From contig JAYVJC010000003.1 of the NCBI GenBank assembly GCA_043769645.1, positions 1 through 14,733 on the forward strand: a stretch of DNA of 14,733 nt. Reading direction: 5' to 3'. Under the pieces are notes generated by a model, which was not told the origin of the DNA, ran no database searches, and saw only the letters and a program-made list of their open reading frames with translations. This stretch comes from JAYUDN01 sp043769645 (GTDB taxonomy: Bacteria > Patescibacteriota > Gracilibacteria > BD1-5 > UBA2023). Positions 6,792-14,650 of the stretch are shown one piece after another. The position numbers and the translations under genes are program-made. The first letter of the stretch is position 1; every line of letters starts with the position of its first letter.

Positions 6792-8303
6792 ATGAAGAAA
6801 CTTGTCCTTCTCATTTGCCTCTTTTTCCCTTTCCTCTCCTCTGCAGAGGAGAGTGGAGGTTTCGGCGAAGCACTGAGTACCGACTTTTATTCACAGATCG
6901 AGCGTTGAAACTACACGATACAGCAGAAACTTATCAATACCCGACTCAAAGAATACAAGGATACCAATGACTTTATCTCTAAATGCGGTATCAACACAAA
7001 AATGAAACCTGGTGTGCCTCTTTCGAAGATTCTAGATGACAATGGTACAGTACTCGCGGGGATTACCTCGAGTGTCGATGCAAAAAATCTCACTACGGAC
7101 GCTCTTATTGTTCTTCTCCGTTGTATCAATGATACGTATGCAGGAGTCCAAGCGAGTGCGGTCAAACAAGGAGAGGATATGAGGAAGATTGCTTCTATAG
7201 GGATCTATACCGATGGTACGACGGATAATAGTGACTATGATATCATCTCGGATATAGCGAAAATAGATGGTATCATTTTTACCGAAAAAATCCCATATAA
7301 TGGCACAAAAAATATCGGAAAGCTGTCACTCTTTGACCTCCTTTCGAACAATGTTCCCCTCCTTAATCCTCCAGCCAATGCACTGCCGAACATGACCTAT
7401 GCCAATAGTTTTTCTGGCCTTAGTACGGCGAGTGGGTCGACTCCTATCACCGTCAACTTTGGAGAAAATCTTGCAACTTGATGGTGTGGGACGAGTGATC
7501 CGATTCCTTTTTCGAATCCGGATGGATCACTCCTTTCTGAGATCGCTTCTCTCACAACCTATGGAGCTCAAGATATCGGAAGTAACTGAGTCTGAGGGAT
7601 GTATGCAAATAGAGTAAATCCTATCGCTACCCCACGCTCTCGACCGACGACACCAGAGAAGGCAGATTTTTTTCATTCTCCCAATTGTGCAAGCTTCTTT
7701 TGTATTGATATCAAAATGATTCCTGGTACTATGAATCTCCTCTGATGAGGGAATTCGTATGCTATAGAATCCCTTCTCAACAAACGATATAAAGAAATCA
7801 ATGAAATTTCTCAGTTTGATCTGACGGCAAAGCATATGTCGACAAACTTCTTCGAAAATATCACCAAGGGACTCTTCAAAGGGAGTGGTCTCAAGACTGC
7901 TCTTTTCGAGAGGCCACAGCGCACACAAGTACTTAAGACTGAAGAACGACCTGAAGAAGTGATGGACCGACTCTGGCGCTGTGCAGCATCCACGGCAGGT
8001 TTGAGCTCTACTGAGATGATACAGTCCAATAGTTTCACTGCGTGAGCATACATGAATAAAGAATGATCGGATACCAAAACTCTCGGCTATCGAAAAGTTC
8101 AGATAAATCCGACTGATGAAGACCTGCTCAATCAATCAAAAACATGTATCGAAAATGAAATTACGCTCGCAAGAAAGGACTATTCAAGCTCATTTTCTAC
8201 AGATCTCAATGAAATCCAAGCCTTTAGTAATCAGATTATCAATAGTATCCAGAGTACCATCTCACTCGTGGATCGCATGGAGAAAAAACCCTCTGAGAAG
8301 TAA
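6792..8303 (+). CDS. Secreted protein of unknown function, 503 aa
   Basis: The first residues, MKKLVLLICLFFPFLSSAEES, form a clear signal peptide with a likely cleavage after SSA. The frame runs to TAA 8301-8303 with eight TGA codons read as Gly. Features after the signal: an N-terminal part with KCGINTKMKPG and RCINDTYAGVQA, a Ser/Gly/Asn-rich middle (SGLSTASGSTP, NPPANALPN), a segment with four cysteines (GWCGTSD, NCASFFCIDIKM), and a helical C-terminal third containing RLWRCAASTAG and ending in a coiled-coil-like stretch. I recognise no domain. The next gene starts 2 nt after its stop, so the two are co-transcribed and probably act together outside the cell or in the envelope. Confidence 0.8.
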
Positions 8304-8305
8304 CT

Positions 8306-9583
8306 ATGAAACTCATTCACCTCATCATCTCGTCGATACTCCTTTGTCTCATACCTTCGATGATAGTTTTTGGAGCATGAGGATGTGTTATCGAATCATG
8401 ACCAAGTCCTGCCATGGCTGAATATAAAAAGAATGTTTCTAAAGTACTCGAAAAGCTTTCACAGTTAACGTCAAGAACGAGGTGTGCATCGTGAGTAGAA
8501 TGACAAGGGAAGCGTGCACTGTCACGAATAGATTCGAGCTTCAATGAAGGATTCACGATGGCAGATATCCTCGTGGACTTTCGGTATAATTTCGCCCTGA
8601 TAGGAAGGGGAGAGATGCGACAATCAGTGCTTCGAGAGGGGAGTATGATCAAGCAACTGGAGGGGAATATCATAAGTCGGCTTACCGCGATGGGATCAAA
8701 TTGCGCACTTGATATTGTAGTAGACTCAGCTCAACTCCATGATGGACTTTCTATAACTCGAAAGCTTTCTGGTTGAACAGTAGAAGCAGTATTTGACTCT
8801 CTCATTCAAAATAATAAAAATATCGAATCTTTTTATAAGCGGGTTAGTGTGGGTGATAATCCTGGACCATCCCAGTTTTCCCTCGTTCCTGATACTTTTT
8901 CTGATGAAGTGAGTGCGCTCTACCAGCCATGAGCTGTCGCGAGCTGTAACCCTAAAAATGGAGAACTGAGCTGGGAAAAGGTCGTAGATAAGGGGATGAA
9001 AGCGATAGAATTCAAAGGAAAATCTACGGAAAAATGACTTACCTCTTGGAAATCAGCCCTGGCTCTCCTAGAAAATAATTCGAAGGAAATACAAGACCGA
9101 GATCTTGCTCGTCGACTTCTGAAGCAAGAACTCCAAAACCAAGGAATTGGCGGAACGGCGGTATCTATCACTTTTTTTTCGGTGGCGGCTTTTGATGCTA
9201 ATACAGGAAATAACTCAAAAGATAGTGAAGCTGATAAGAACCTCAATCAGCGAACGAAAAATACAAGTTCAGATCTCGGCAATCGTGTAGATCAGTTTTT
9301 CGGTTCTCTCCTTCCGAAATCAAAGACGACGGATCAGTGGATCCAACGTATCAATAATATACAAACTCAAAAGGTCCAAGCGATTCCGATATTCGAGGAG
9401 TATCAAGTGGCAAAATCTCTTCTCTGAAATGAAGCAGAGACTGATACTAAAATCATCACCGATCTCGTAGACCTTCATATCAAGCTTTCTCAGATCAATG
9501 AAAACCTCAAACCTGCTATAAAAAAAGCTATAAAAATCTGCGAAAAACAAATAGTCTGAGTTGGGAATTGTAGTAATTACTAG
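8306..9583 (+). CDS. Secreted protein of unknown function, 425 aa
   Basis: This is the second gene of the operon, starting 2 nt after the previous stop and ending at TAG 9581-9583, with nine TGA codons read as Gly. MKLIHLIISSILLCLIPSMI is a hydrophobic signal peptide; a cysteine shortly after it (FGAGGC) is reminiscent of a lipobox, but the -3 residue is not Leu or Ile. The mature protein is mostly helical: KKNVSKVLEKLSQLTSRTRC, a basic central part, a hydrophobic stretch ITFFSVAAFDA near residue 290, and long polar helices to the C-terminus (KLSQINENLKPAIKKAIKIC). Scattered cysteines (RCASG, NCALD, SCNPKNG, NCSNY) could form disulfides. No family is recognised. Like its partner it is probably an envelope or extracellular component. 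Confidence 0.8.
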
Positions 9584-9639
9584 TTTATAGTAAGGAGCCG
9601 ATAGCTGGGAGACTATAGAAATATAAGGGATATATTGGC

Positions 9640-9891
9640 CTACTTTATTTTATCTTTCTCTACTGGATCATATCCTCCTTTGGACCAGGGATTACAGCGT
9701 AGGATTCGAAGGGTTCATCTCCAGATACCGACGGTAACTCACTTTTTTTCTATAGACTCTTTCATATAGTCCGAGCATGATGGGATATGTTTACAGTAGG
9801 GTGGATGATTTCCGGCTTTTGCCCAGATCGAGTGATCGGGCGAAAGATATTTCTGATAGATGTCGATGAGACGGAGAAGGATTGATCTCAT
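9640..9891 (-). CDS. yidD: Membrane protein insertion efficiency factor YidD
   Basis: The 83-residue product has the family hallmarks: LRLIDIYQKYLSP at the N-terminus, the cysteine motif HPPYCKHIPSCSDYM in the middle, and TLRILRCNPWSKGGYDPV at the C-terminus. The three core cysteines are present. The protein is a small amphipathic factor at the inner face of the membrane that assists YidC/Sec insertion of membrane proteins. Two TGA codons (KKGVTV and WRGTLRILR) are read as Gly, and the second falls in a conserved block. Usually the gene lies in the rpmH-rnpA-yidD-yidC cluster; here it stands alone between envelope genes. Its start at 9891 is preceded by TATCAT and 7 nt, so it is probably leaderless. 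Confidence 0.93.
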
Positions 9892-9898
9892 ATAAACT

Positions 9899-9904
9899 AT
9901 GATA
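9899..9904 (-). promoter_or_regulatory. -10 element of yidD, leaderless spacing
   Basis: The minus strand reads TATCAT followed by 7 nt and the yidD ATG. No good -35 is visible at 16-17 nt; the -35 position falls at the edge of the TTCTAG-ATA-CTAGAA palindrome, so an activator or repressor may act there. Confidence 0.45.
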
Positions 9905-9922
9905 ATGATAAGTGAACGTAGA

Positions 9923-9937
9923 TTCTAGATACTAGAA
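9923..9937. promoter_or_regulatory. Operator-like palindrome 1, TTCTAG-N3-CTAGAA
   Basis: This is a perfect inverted repeat with 6-bp arms, lying between the divergent yidD and 10051 genes just behind the yidD -10. It shares its outer half-site TTCTA...TAGAA with palindrome 2, 20 nt further on. The pair could bind one dimeric regulator. Confidence 0.5.
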
Positions 9938-9956
9938 AGATTTAGAAAAATTGCAA

Positions 9957-9973
9957 TTCTATTGTCAATAGAA
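9957..9973. promoter_or_regulatory. Operator-like palindrome 2, TTCTATTG-T-CAATAGAA
   Basis: This is a perfect inverted repeat with 8-bp arms around one central base. It lies about 30 nt upstream of the TTGACT -35 of the surface-protein gene. No T-tract follows on either strand, so it is unlikely to be a terminator. Confidence 0.55.
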
Positions 9974-9999
9974 AATCTTATTTTTACCACGGAATTTCC

Positions 10000-10026
10000 T
10001 TGACTTCTTCTTATGAATAATACAAT
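10000..10026 (+). promoter_or_regulatory. Possible promoter of the surface-protein gene
   Basis: TTGACT (10000-10005) is followed after 15 nt by TACAAT (10021-10026); the spacer is shorter than ideal. The leader to ATG 10051 would be about 18 nt and has no Shine-Dalgarno. Confidence 0.4.
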
Positions 10027-10050
10027 AAAAAGTATATATTTTCCTAGAAA

Positions 10051-12762
10051 ATGTATCGTCTTCTCTTCTTCATCTTCGTTTTATTACGGGTGATTGAGAC
10101 CTCCGCGAGTATAGAAATCTCCGGAGTTTTTCCAAATACGGTGGACGATACCAATCTCGAATGGCTCGAACTTCACAATACTGAATGCGAACGAGTCGAT
10201 ATTACTCAGTACAGTATCTCAGACCTTTCCGGAAAAAAATATACCTTTCCTTCCGGAACAAGTATTGATTCTCATGCTACCTTTCGACTTGAGCGTCCGA
10301 TTTCTAAAATTGTTCTCAATAACGATGTAGAAACTCTCTTTCTCTATGATACTTCATCCACCCTGATAGAGAGTTTTTCTTATAAGGATACGACGAAGGG
10401 AGTTCCCATCTACGATACGAGTATTCTAGACAAAGACTGTACTCCACCACTACCTCCTTCAGATACAGGTTCGATTATTCCAACATCTGGAACAGGAAGT
10501 GGGAATTGAACTGGTTCTACGACAGGATCTTGAGGTATTTCTACTGGTTCGGGATCAAGCCCAACTGATACGGGATCTCTTTCTGGAAGTGGGAGTACTT
10601 GAGGAGATTCGGGATCGGGAAGTGCCCCTTGAGGCTCGTCGACCGGGACTACTGATCCTAGTTTATCTGCTTCTGGTTCGAATCCTTGAACCTGAGCTAC
10701 GGTAGTTCCGCCGATTTTTGTTAGTGAAACAGGCGTTCTTCTTCCAGAGAAAATGTACTACTCTGATAGTGATGGAAATAGCAAGATAGACACGCTTGAA
10801 ATTTACTATCCGTATGTTCTTACTGGGAATGTGAATACTGGATCGATTGCCCTTTACTCTGCATCTTGATGACTTTCTATCACAAAAATAGATACGAAAA
10901 TAGGCTTCGTTTTATCAGGTTCTTTATCAGGAAATATACTCATCCTCTCTATACAAGAAGGAGATATCGAGAAAATACATCTCAAAATTACCAATTCGAC
11001 GTCGAGCGAACTCCGACTCAAATCAAGTGGTAATCTCGGGTTTACATCGATAGGAGGAAAACTCCCTGAGCCATTTTTTCTCATCACCTCCTTTGGTAAC
11101 TACCTTTCTATATTTCCAAAACCACTCCTCGGGGGAGGTGTGGGTGGAGTACCACCTGAAGAATGATCAGGCGCTGCTTCTATTTCAAGTGGTTCGAGTC
11201 AACCTACTCTTTCTGGGTGATCCCTCTCTTGAGTCTCTTTTCCAGAACTTATCCCGATCCTTCAGTCTCCGAGTAACGCTATTTTTTCAGGTGGTGTTTT
11301 TTCCTGTGATCCCAAAAATCTTCCCTGCCGAATCAATCTTACACTCGAGTCTCTCTTTACAGGATCTTTTCTTCCAAAAAACTATACCTGTCGTATCATT
11401 TCCTGAACAGGTACCTATGATTCTTGTAATCCAAATACACTTTACTATGTAGAATCAGGAAGTTTGATACTTTCCATCTTTCATAAAGCTTCTTGAAAAG
11501 AAGTAATGGTAACCTTTCCAGTTATATTCAATAATAATCCTTCTATTGCATCTTTCTTGAATGCCTGATACACCAATCATCCTCCCGTGCCAGTTCTCGA
11601 GTATGATGGAAAGTGGAAATCTTACTTTGATGAACCTTCCGAACACCATCTTATTTGTTATGCTATGACTTGTAGTGTAAATTTTACGGGTCAAAAATCA
11701 TATGATCCTGATGGTGATGCTATCCGATTTCTCTGGATCTATGATTTCCAGGCAACCAAGACTTCGAAGGATCCTTGAACCTATACGTTTACTCGGTGAT
11801 TTCATAGGATCATCCTGCGTGTGATCGATACGGCTTGAGCTTGGGCTGAGATCCAATACACGATCGATGTGGTAGGTCCAAAAGCTCTCGACAGTGAATA
11901 TAAGGGAGATGAATTCGAGTGAATAACCATCCCAGAGATTCTTCTTCAGACCGAGAGTGATACCATCTACGCTTCCTGAAGTAGTTATATTTGCGAAACT
12001 CAAAAATCGAAGTGTAGTCTCAATTTCTCCCTTGAACATACGACGAAAAATGCTATCTATGAGTGGGTATTTCCGAATCAATCCGGTGCTTATATTTCGA
12101 AAAATCCCAGAAGTTATGCATTTCCCTTGGGAAAATCTGATGTATCGGTGCTGATGAAGGATGAGACCGGAAGTATTATCTGGGAGCAAGTACTTTCTAT
12201 CGAAGTCATAGGAGTACCATCTCGTACAACAAACTCTAGTCAAACGAAGAAGAAAATGCGGGCTATAGTCTTTTTCGATCCTCCAAATCTCATGCTTCAG
12301 AGTGAGAAACCTGAGATTGAACTTTTAGGGAATACATACTTTTGTCGAACAAAATTGAAGTACTGTAGTATTAACTTTTCTCTTGAAGGAATAGTCCCAG
12401 GATATACATATGAATGGTACTTTGCTTGAGAAAAGGATCCCTATATTTCTAAAAATCCTCGTTCATTTCGATTTCCTCTTGGAAAAAAATCAACTCGACT
12501 TCTTGTGAGAGATGGCGCTGGAAATCAAATATGGTCTCAGGAATTCATTACTATTGTCTCCAAGATTTTAAAAAAGAAGAAAGTAAAATCGAAATCCTCT
12601 CACTCACGAAATAAGGAAAAACTTCCACTTGTGACTCTTGATAGATGATGAGTTACAGCGGTTACTCCTGAAAATTCCATTCCGGATGAAGGCCTCTTGC
12701 TTTTTTTACTCGGATCCGGGGCTCTTACAGGGAAGATTCTTCGAAGAAAACTGAATACATAA
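10051..12762 (+). CDS. Large anchored surface protein: lamin-tail domain plus four cysteine-pair beta modules
   Basis: The 903-residue product is recovered only by reading 22 TGA codons as Gly; it ends at TAA 12760-12762. Residues 1-20 are a signal peptide (MYRLLFFIFVLLRVIETSAS). Residues about 22-120 look like a lamin-tail domain (EISGVFPNTVDDTNLEWLEL, then a GKKYTFPSG turn). About 139-222 is a Gly/Ser/Thr linker rich in TGA codons. From about 400, four beta-rich modules each open with a close cysteine pair: C419/C426, C536/C541, C648/C655, C765/C772, a period of 112-117 residues; the second reads as a PKD domain (KSYDPDGDAIRFLW, RVIDTAG). The last two are near-duplicates sharing YISKNPRS and FPLGK. 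Residues about 880-897 (EGLLLFLLGSGALTG) form a membrane segment followed by the basic tail KILRRKLNT. It is probably a surface stalk or adhesin; its partner is unknown. Confidence 0.88.
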
Positions 12763-13071
12763 ATGATACGAAAGTATAGATGTAGACCCTACACTATATT
12801 CTTTTTATTTTTTATTGTGTGCTCTAGTATACTTTCTTAGATTGATGAGTCAGTCTGTCACAAATGGTTTCTAAAATTTCCTACAAAAAAATAAAGATGA
12901 AATTCTACATATTGTACTGTTTATTTTTATTTTTTACTACAGGTTGGGCTTAACTCGCAATCCATATATTGTTTATATGTCAAATTATGGTAACAAGATA
13001 TTTCCTAGTTTTTGAAAATACAAAAGTCAACTCACTTTTTCTTGAAATTTTTTTGACTATCATTAGTATAT
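12763..13071 (+). other. AT-rich stretch with broken signal-peptide-like reading frames
   Basis: No intact gene is visible in these 309 bases. ATG 12763 directly follows the upstream stop and encodes 25 residues (MIRKYRCRPYTIFFLFFIVC...) to TAG 12838; the same frame continues 17 codons past this TAG. ATG 12897 encodes MKFYILYCLFLFFTTGWA before TAA 12951, again with an open continuation in the same frame to 13157. A different frame is open from 12875 to TAG 13064 and includes NPYIVYMSNYGNKIFPSFGK with TGA as Gly. Two truncated signal peptides and frames interrupted by single stops suggest decay of one or two small secreted-protein genes, but chance in AT-rich DNA is possible. Confidence 0.4.
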
Positions 13072-13261
13072 ATGAGTCCAAAACGTCTCTCTTCTCACGT
13101 GCATCTGGTCGGTATTTTTCTCTACAATTATACCGCATCCTAGGGCGGGTGCCATAGTCACCTACGGTGTCCGACTCGCTACACTTGATATTGGTAGTAC
13201 CAGTAAAGAGCCTGTTGCATCAGGGATAAAATATGATCTACAACGGATAAGAGGGATGTAA
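13072..13261 (+). pseudogene. Small secreted-protein gene with an apparent +1 frameshift
   Basis: ATG 13072 is preceded by TATCAT (13058-13063) and 8 nt, the leaderless spacing of this window, and gives MSPKRLSSHVHLVGIFLYNY... to TAG 13141. A second frame, offset by one base, runs on to TAA 13259-13261 with GAIVTYGVRLATLDIGSTSK and ends exactly where the terminator stem begins, which strongly suggests a genuine gene end. The second frame has no usable start. Removing one T from the run at 13115-13119 would join them into a protein of about 62 aa with a hydrophobic N-terminal segment. It could be a pseudogene, a sequencing indel or programmed slippage. No family is recognised. Confidence 0.4.
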
Positions 13262-13290
13262 TCCTCACTCGAAAGAGTGAGGATTTTTTT
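13261..13290 (+). terminator. Strong rho-independent terminator
   Basis: The stem is a perfect 10 bp (ATCCTCACTC with GAGTGAGGAT) closed by a GAAA tetraloop and followed by a seven-T tract. It is directional for the plus strand, as the minus strand has no T-tract. It implies that the stretch upstream is transcribed, and it meets the minus-strand gene ending at 13300 tail to tail. Confidence 0.92.
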
Positions 13291-13299
13291 GTGGTGAAC

Positions 13300-14472
13300 T
13301 TATCTGTTCGAAGCTGTTTCTTCTTCTTTTCCATAATAGTAATCGACGGTCTCGGTAGTTTTTTTTAGATTTTTTATTTTTTCTTTTCCACTAAAGAATC
13401 CGAAACTCAGAGTATTGAGGATATTCGCAAGAATTCCAATTATCGGAGATGAACTACTGGTATTTGAAGGAAGATAGCTCAATAAATAAACAGAAGGGAT
13501 GAGAAGTACTACTATCCAGAGCGGGTTCCAAGAAAAGTAAAGAGTCAGTCAAACAAAAATACTTATAAGGTATCCTTGGAGGAGAGCATGCCTCCAGAGA
13601 ACGAACCTTTCCATAAAAAACGAAGGAATGGTAACTATGTTGAGAATGGGAATACCGATTAGCATGGGTGAAAAAAGAAAGGCTGAAGGAGTTGCTGATT
13701 CTTTTTGGGAAAGTAATTCCTCAGAGAGATCACGATATGACCGAGTATTTTGCTTTCAGATGATCATTTTGAAGATCTCGATACTGTACAGATAGAGTAT
13801 GGTAATTTTCATATTCAGCTCTCCTATCTCTGGAAGGAGTCGCAGTATATGCATTTCTATCCATTTTCCTCCCACAAAGAGCTGTACCCCAAGGGTGACG
13901 ACAAAGAGAATATATCAAAGGGTGACGATAAGTCCTGTGGTATATCATTCATGAAATCATATAGAAATGACTAAGATAACGCCCAAAGCCCAAGTACTAA
14001 TGCTCTCCCCCTGTTTGGTCATCATTTGTGGAAATCGAGAAGATATCCATATACCAAGAAAAGGTATGAAAGAAAGAATAATAATAATTTTTTCTCGTTC
14101 ACTAAGTATACCCATCTCTGAAATCGTAGTTTCATGGAGTTTTTGAATCGAATGGAACTGGACCTCATCTGCAAATTCTCCCTTGTAAGCTCGAAAGGCA
14201 TGCCATATGAGAACTCCTAAAAAGAGTACTACCAGTACAAACAAAAGGATATCATAGAGTATAAATGGACCAATGCTCCAGTGAGTAATCGGTCACAGAG
14301 CGAATATAAAAAGAATCCATATAACTCATGCCGTTGCAAAGATCAGTGTTGATCTTCGAGCGTGTCCTTGGATAAAAGGGTGAGAAAAATTTGGATTTTT
14401 TCGAGCGAGCCAAATTACCGGTCAGAGAAAACAGTAGCAAATAATGGCATTGATAATATCTTGTGGGGTCAT
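13300..14472 (-). CDS. Polytopic membrane protein with Tic20/DUF4870-like repeats, 390 aa
   Basis: The frame runs from ATG 14472 to TAA 13300-13302 with eight TGA codons read as Gly, which fuse what would otherwise be several fragments. Hydrophobic spans alternate with short polar loops. Three similar sections are visible: residues about 10-60 (FLGPVIWLARKNP, FIQGHARRSTLIFATAVG), about 128-175 (IILSFIPFLGIWISSRFP, ISTWALGVILVIS) and about 268-320 (MLIGIPILNIV, LWRHALLQGYLISIFVG). Each has a Pro/Gly-containing helix, a short basic or polar loop with a His/Arg or Gln-Gly motif, and a second helix, the layout of Tic20/DUF4870-type membrane proteins. The C-terminus is cytoplasmic-looking and charged (KEKIKNLKKTTETVDYYYGK). 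It is alone in its transcription unit. Family assignment is moderate; transport or membrane-assembly roles are only a guess. Confidence 0.82.
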
Positions 14473-14494
14473 AATAATGAATTACCAAAGTATT

Positions 14495-14511
14495 TTACGA
14501 AAAATCCGTAA
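14495..14511. promoter_or_regulatory. Short inverted repeat in the leader of the membrane-protein gene
   Basis: TTACG-N7-CGTAA lies about 22-38 nt upstream of the minus-strand ATG at 14472, inside the predicted leader. It may be a small RNA hairpin or a second regulator site; the arms are only 5 bp. Confidence 0.3.
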
Positions 14512-14520
14512 TCTACAAGT

Positions 14521-14549
14521 ATTCTAACACAAAAGACTTTTGAATTCAA
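14521..14549 (-). promoter_or_regulatory. Predicted promoter of the membrane-protein gene
   Basis: On the minus strand the -35 is TTGAAT (14549-14544), the spacer exactly 17 nt, and the -10 TAGAAT (14526-14521). Transcription would start near 14514, giving a leader of about 42 nt, one of the longer ones in the window. Confidence 0.6.
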
Positions 14550-14552
14550 AAG
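14530..14552. promoter_or_regulatory. Three alternating CAAAAG half-sites over the -35 and spacer
   Basis: The plus strand reads CAAAAG-A-CTTTTG-AATT-CAAAAG, so two perfect inverted repeats share the middle arm; the right-hand one is the 16-bp palindrome CTTTTGAATTCAAAAG. The block covers the -35 and much of the spacer of the promoter at 14521-14549, the typical place for a repressor. Confidence 0.6.
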
Positions 14553-14589
14553 AAAGCAACATTTTACTTCGACTTCTATTTTCCTCTAT

Positions 14590-14624
14590 CAAAAATCCCC
14601 CCTTCTCGTAAGAGAAAGGGGGAT
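14590..14624 (-). terminator. Rho-independent terminator of the partial right-hand gene
   Basis: On the minus strand ATCCCCC (14624-14618) pairs with GGGGGAT (14601-14595) and GAGAA with TTCTC, around a 4-nt loop with one internal mismatch. A run of five T (14595-14591) follows. It lies about 27 nt after the stop of the gene entering from the right. Confidence 0.85.
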
Positions 14625-14650
14625 CACACTCGAGCAAACGATGTGAGTGA

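Noticed and set aside
6699..6795. Short ORF MRKDKKNSHLFWKAFLLS in front of the 6792 gene
   Set aside because: With TGA as Gly it runs out of frame far into the 6792 gene, and it contains the promoter of that gene.
9584..9639. Terminator between the 8306 gene and yidD
   Set aside because: No stable stem followed by T residues could be found in these 56 bases.
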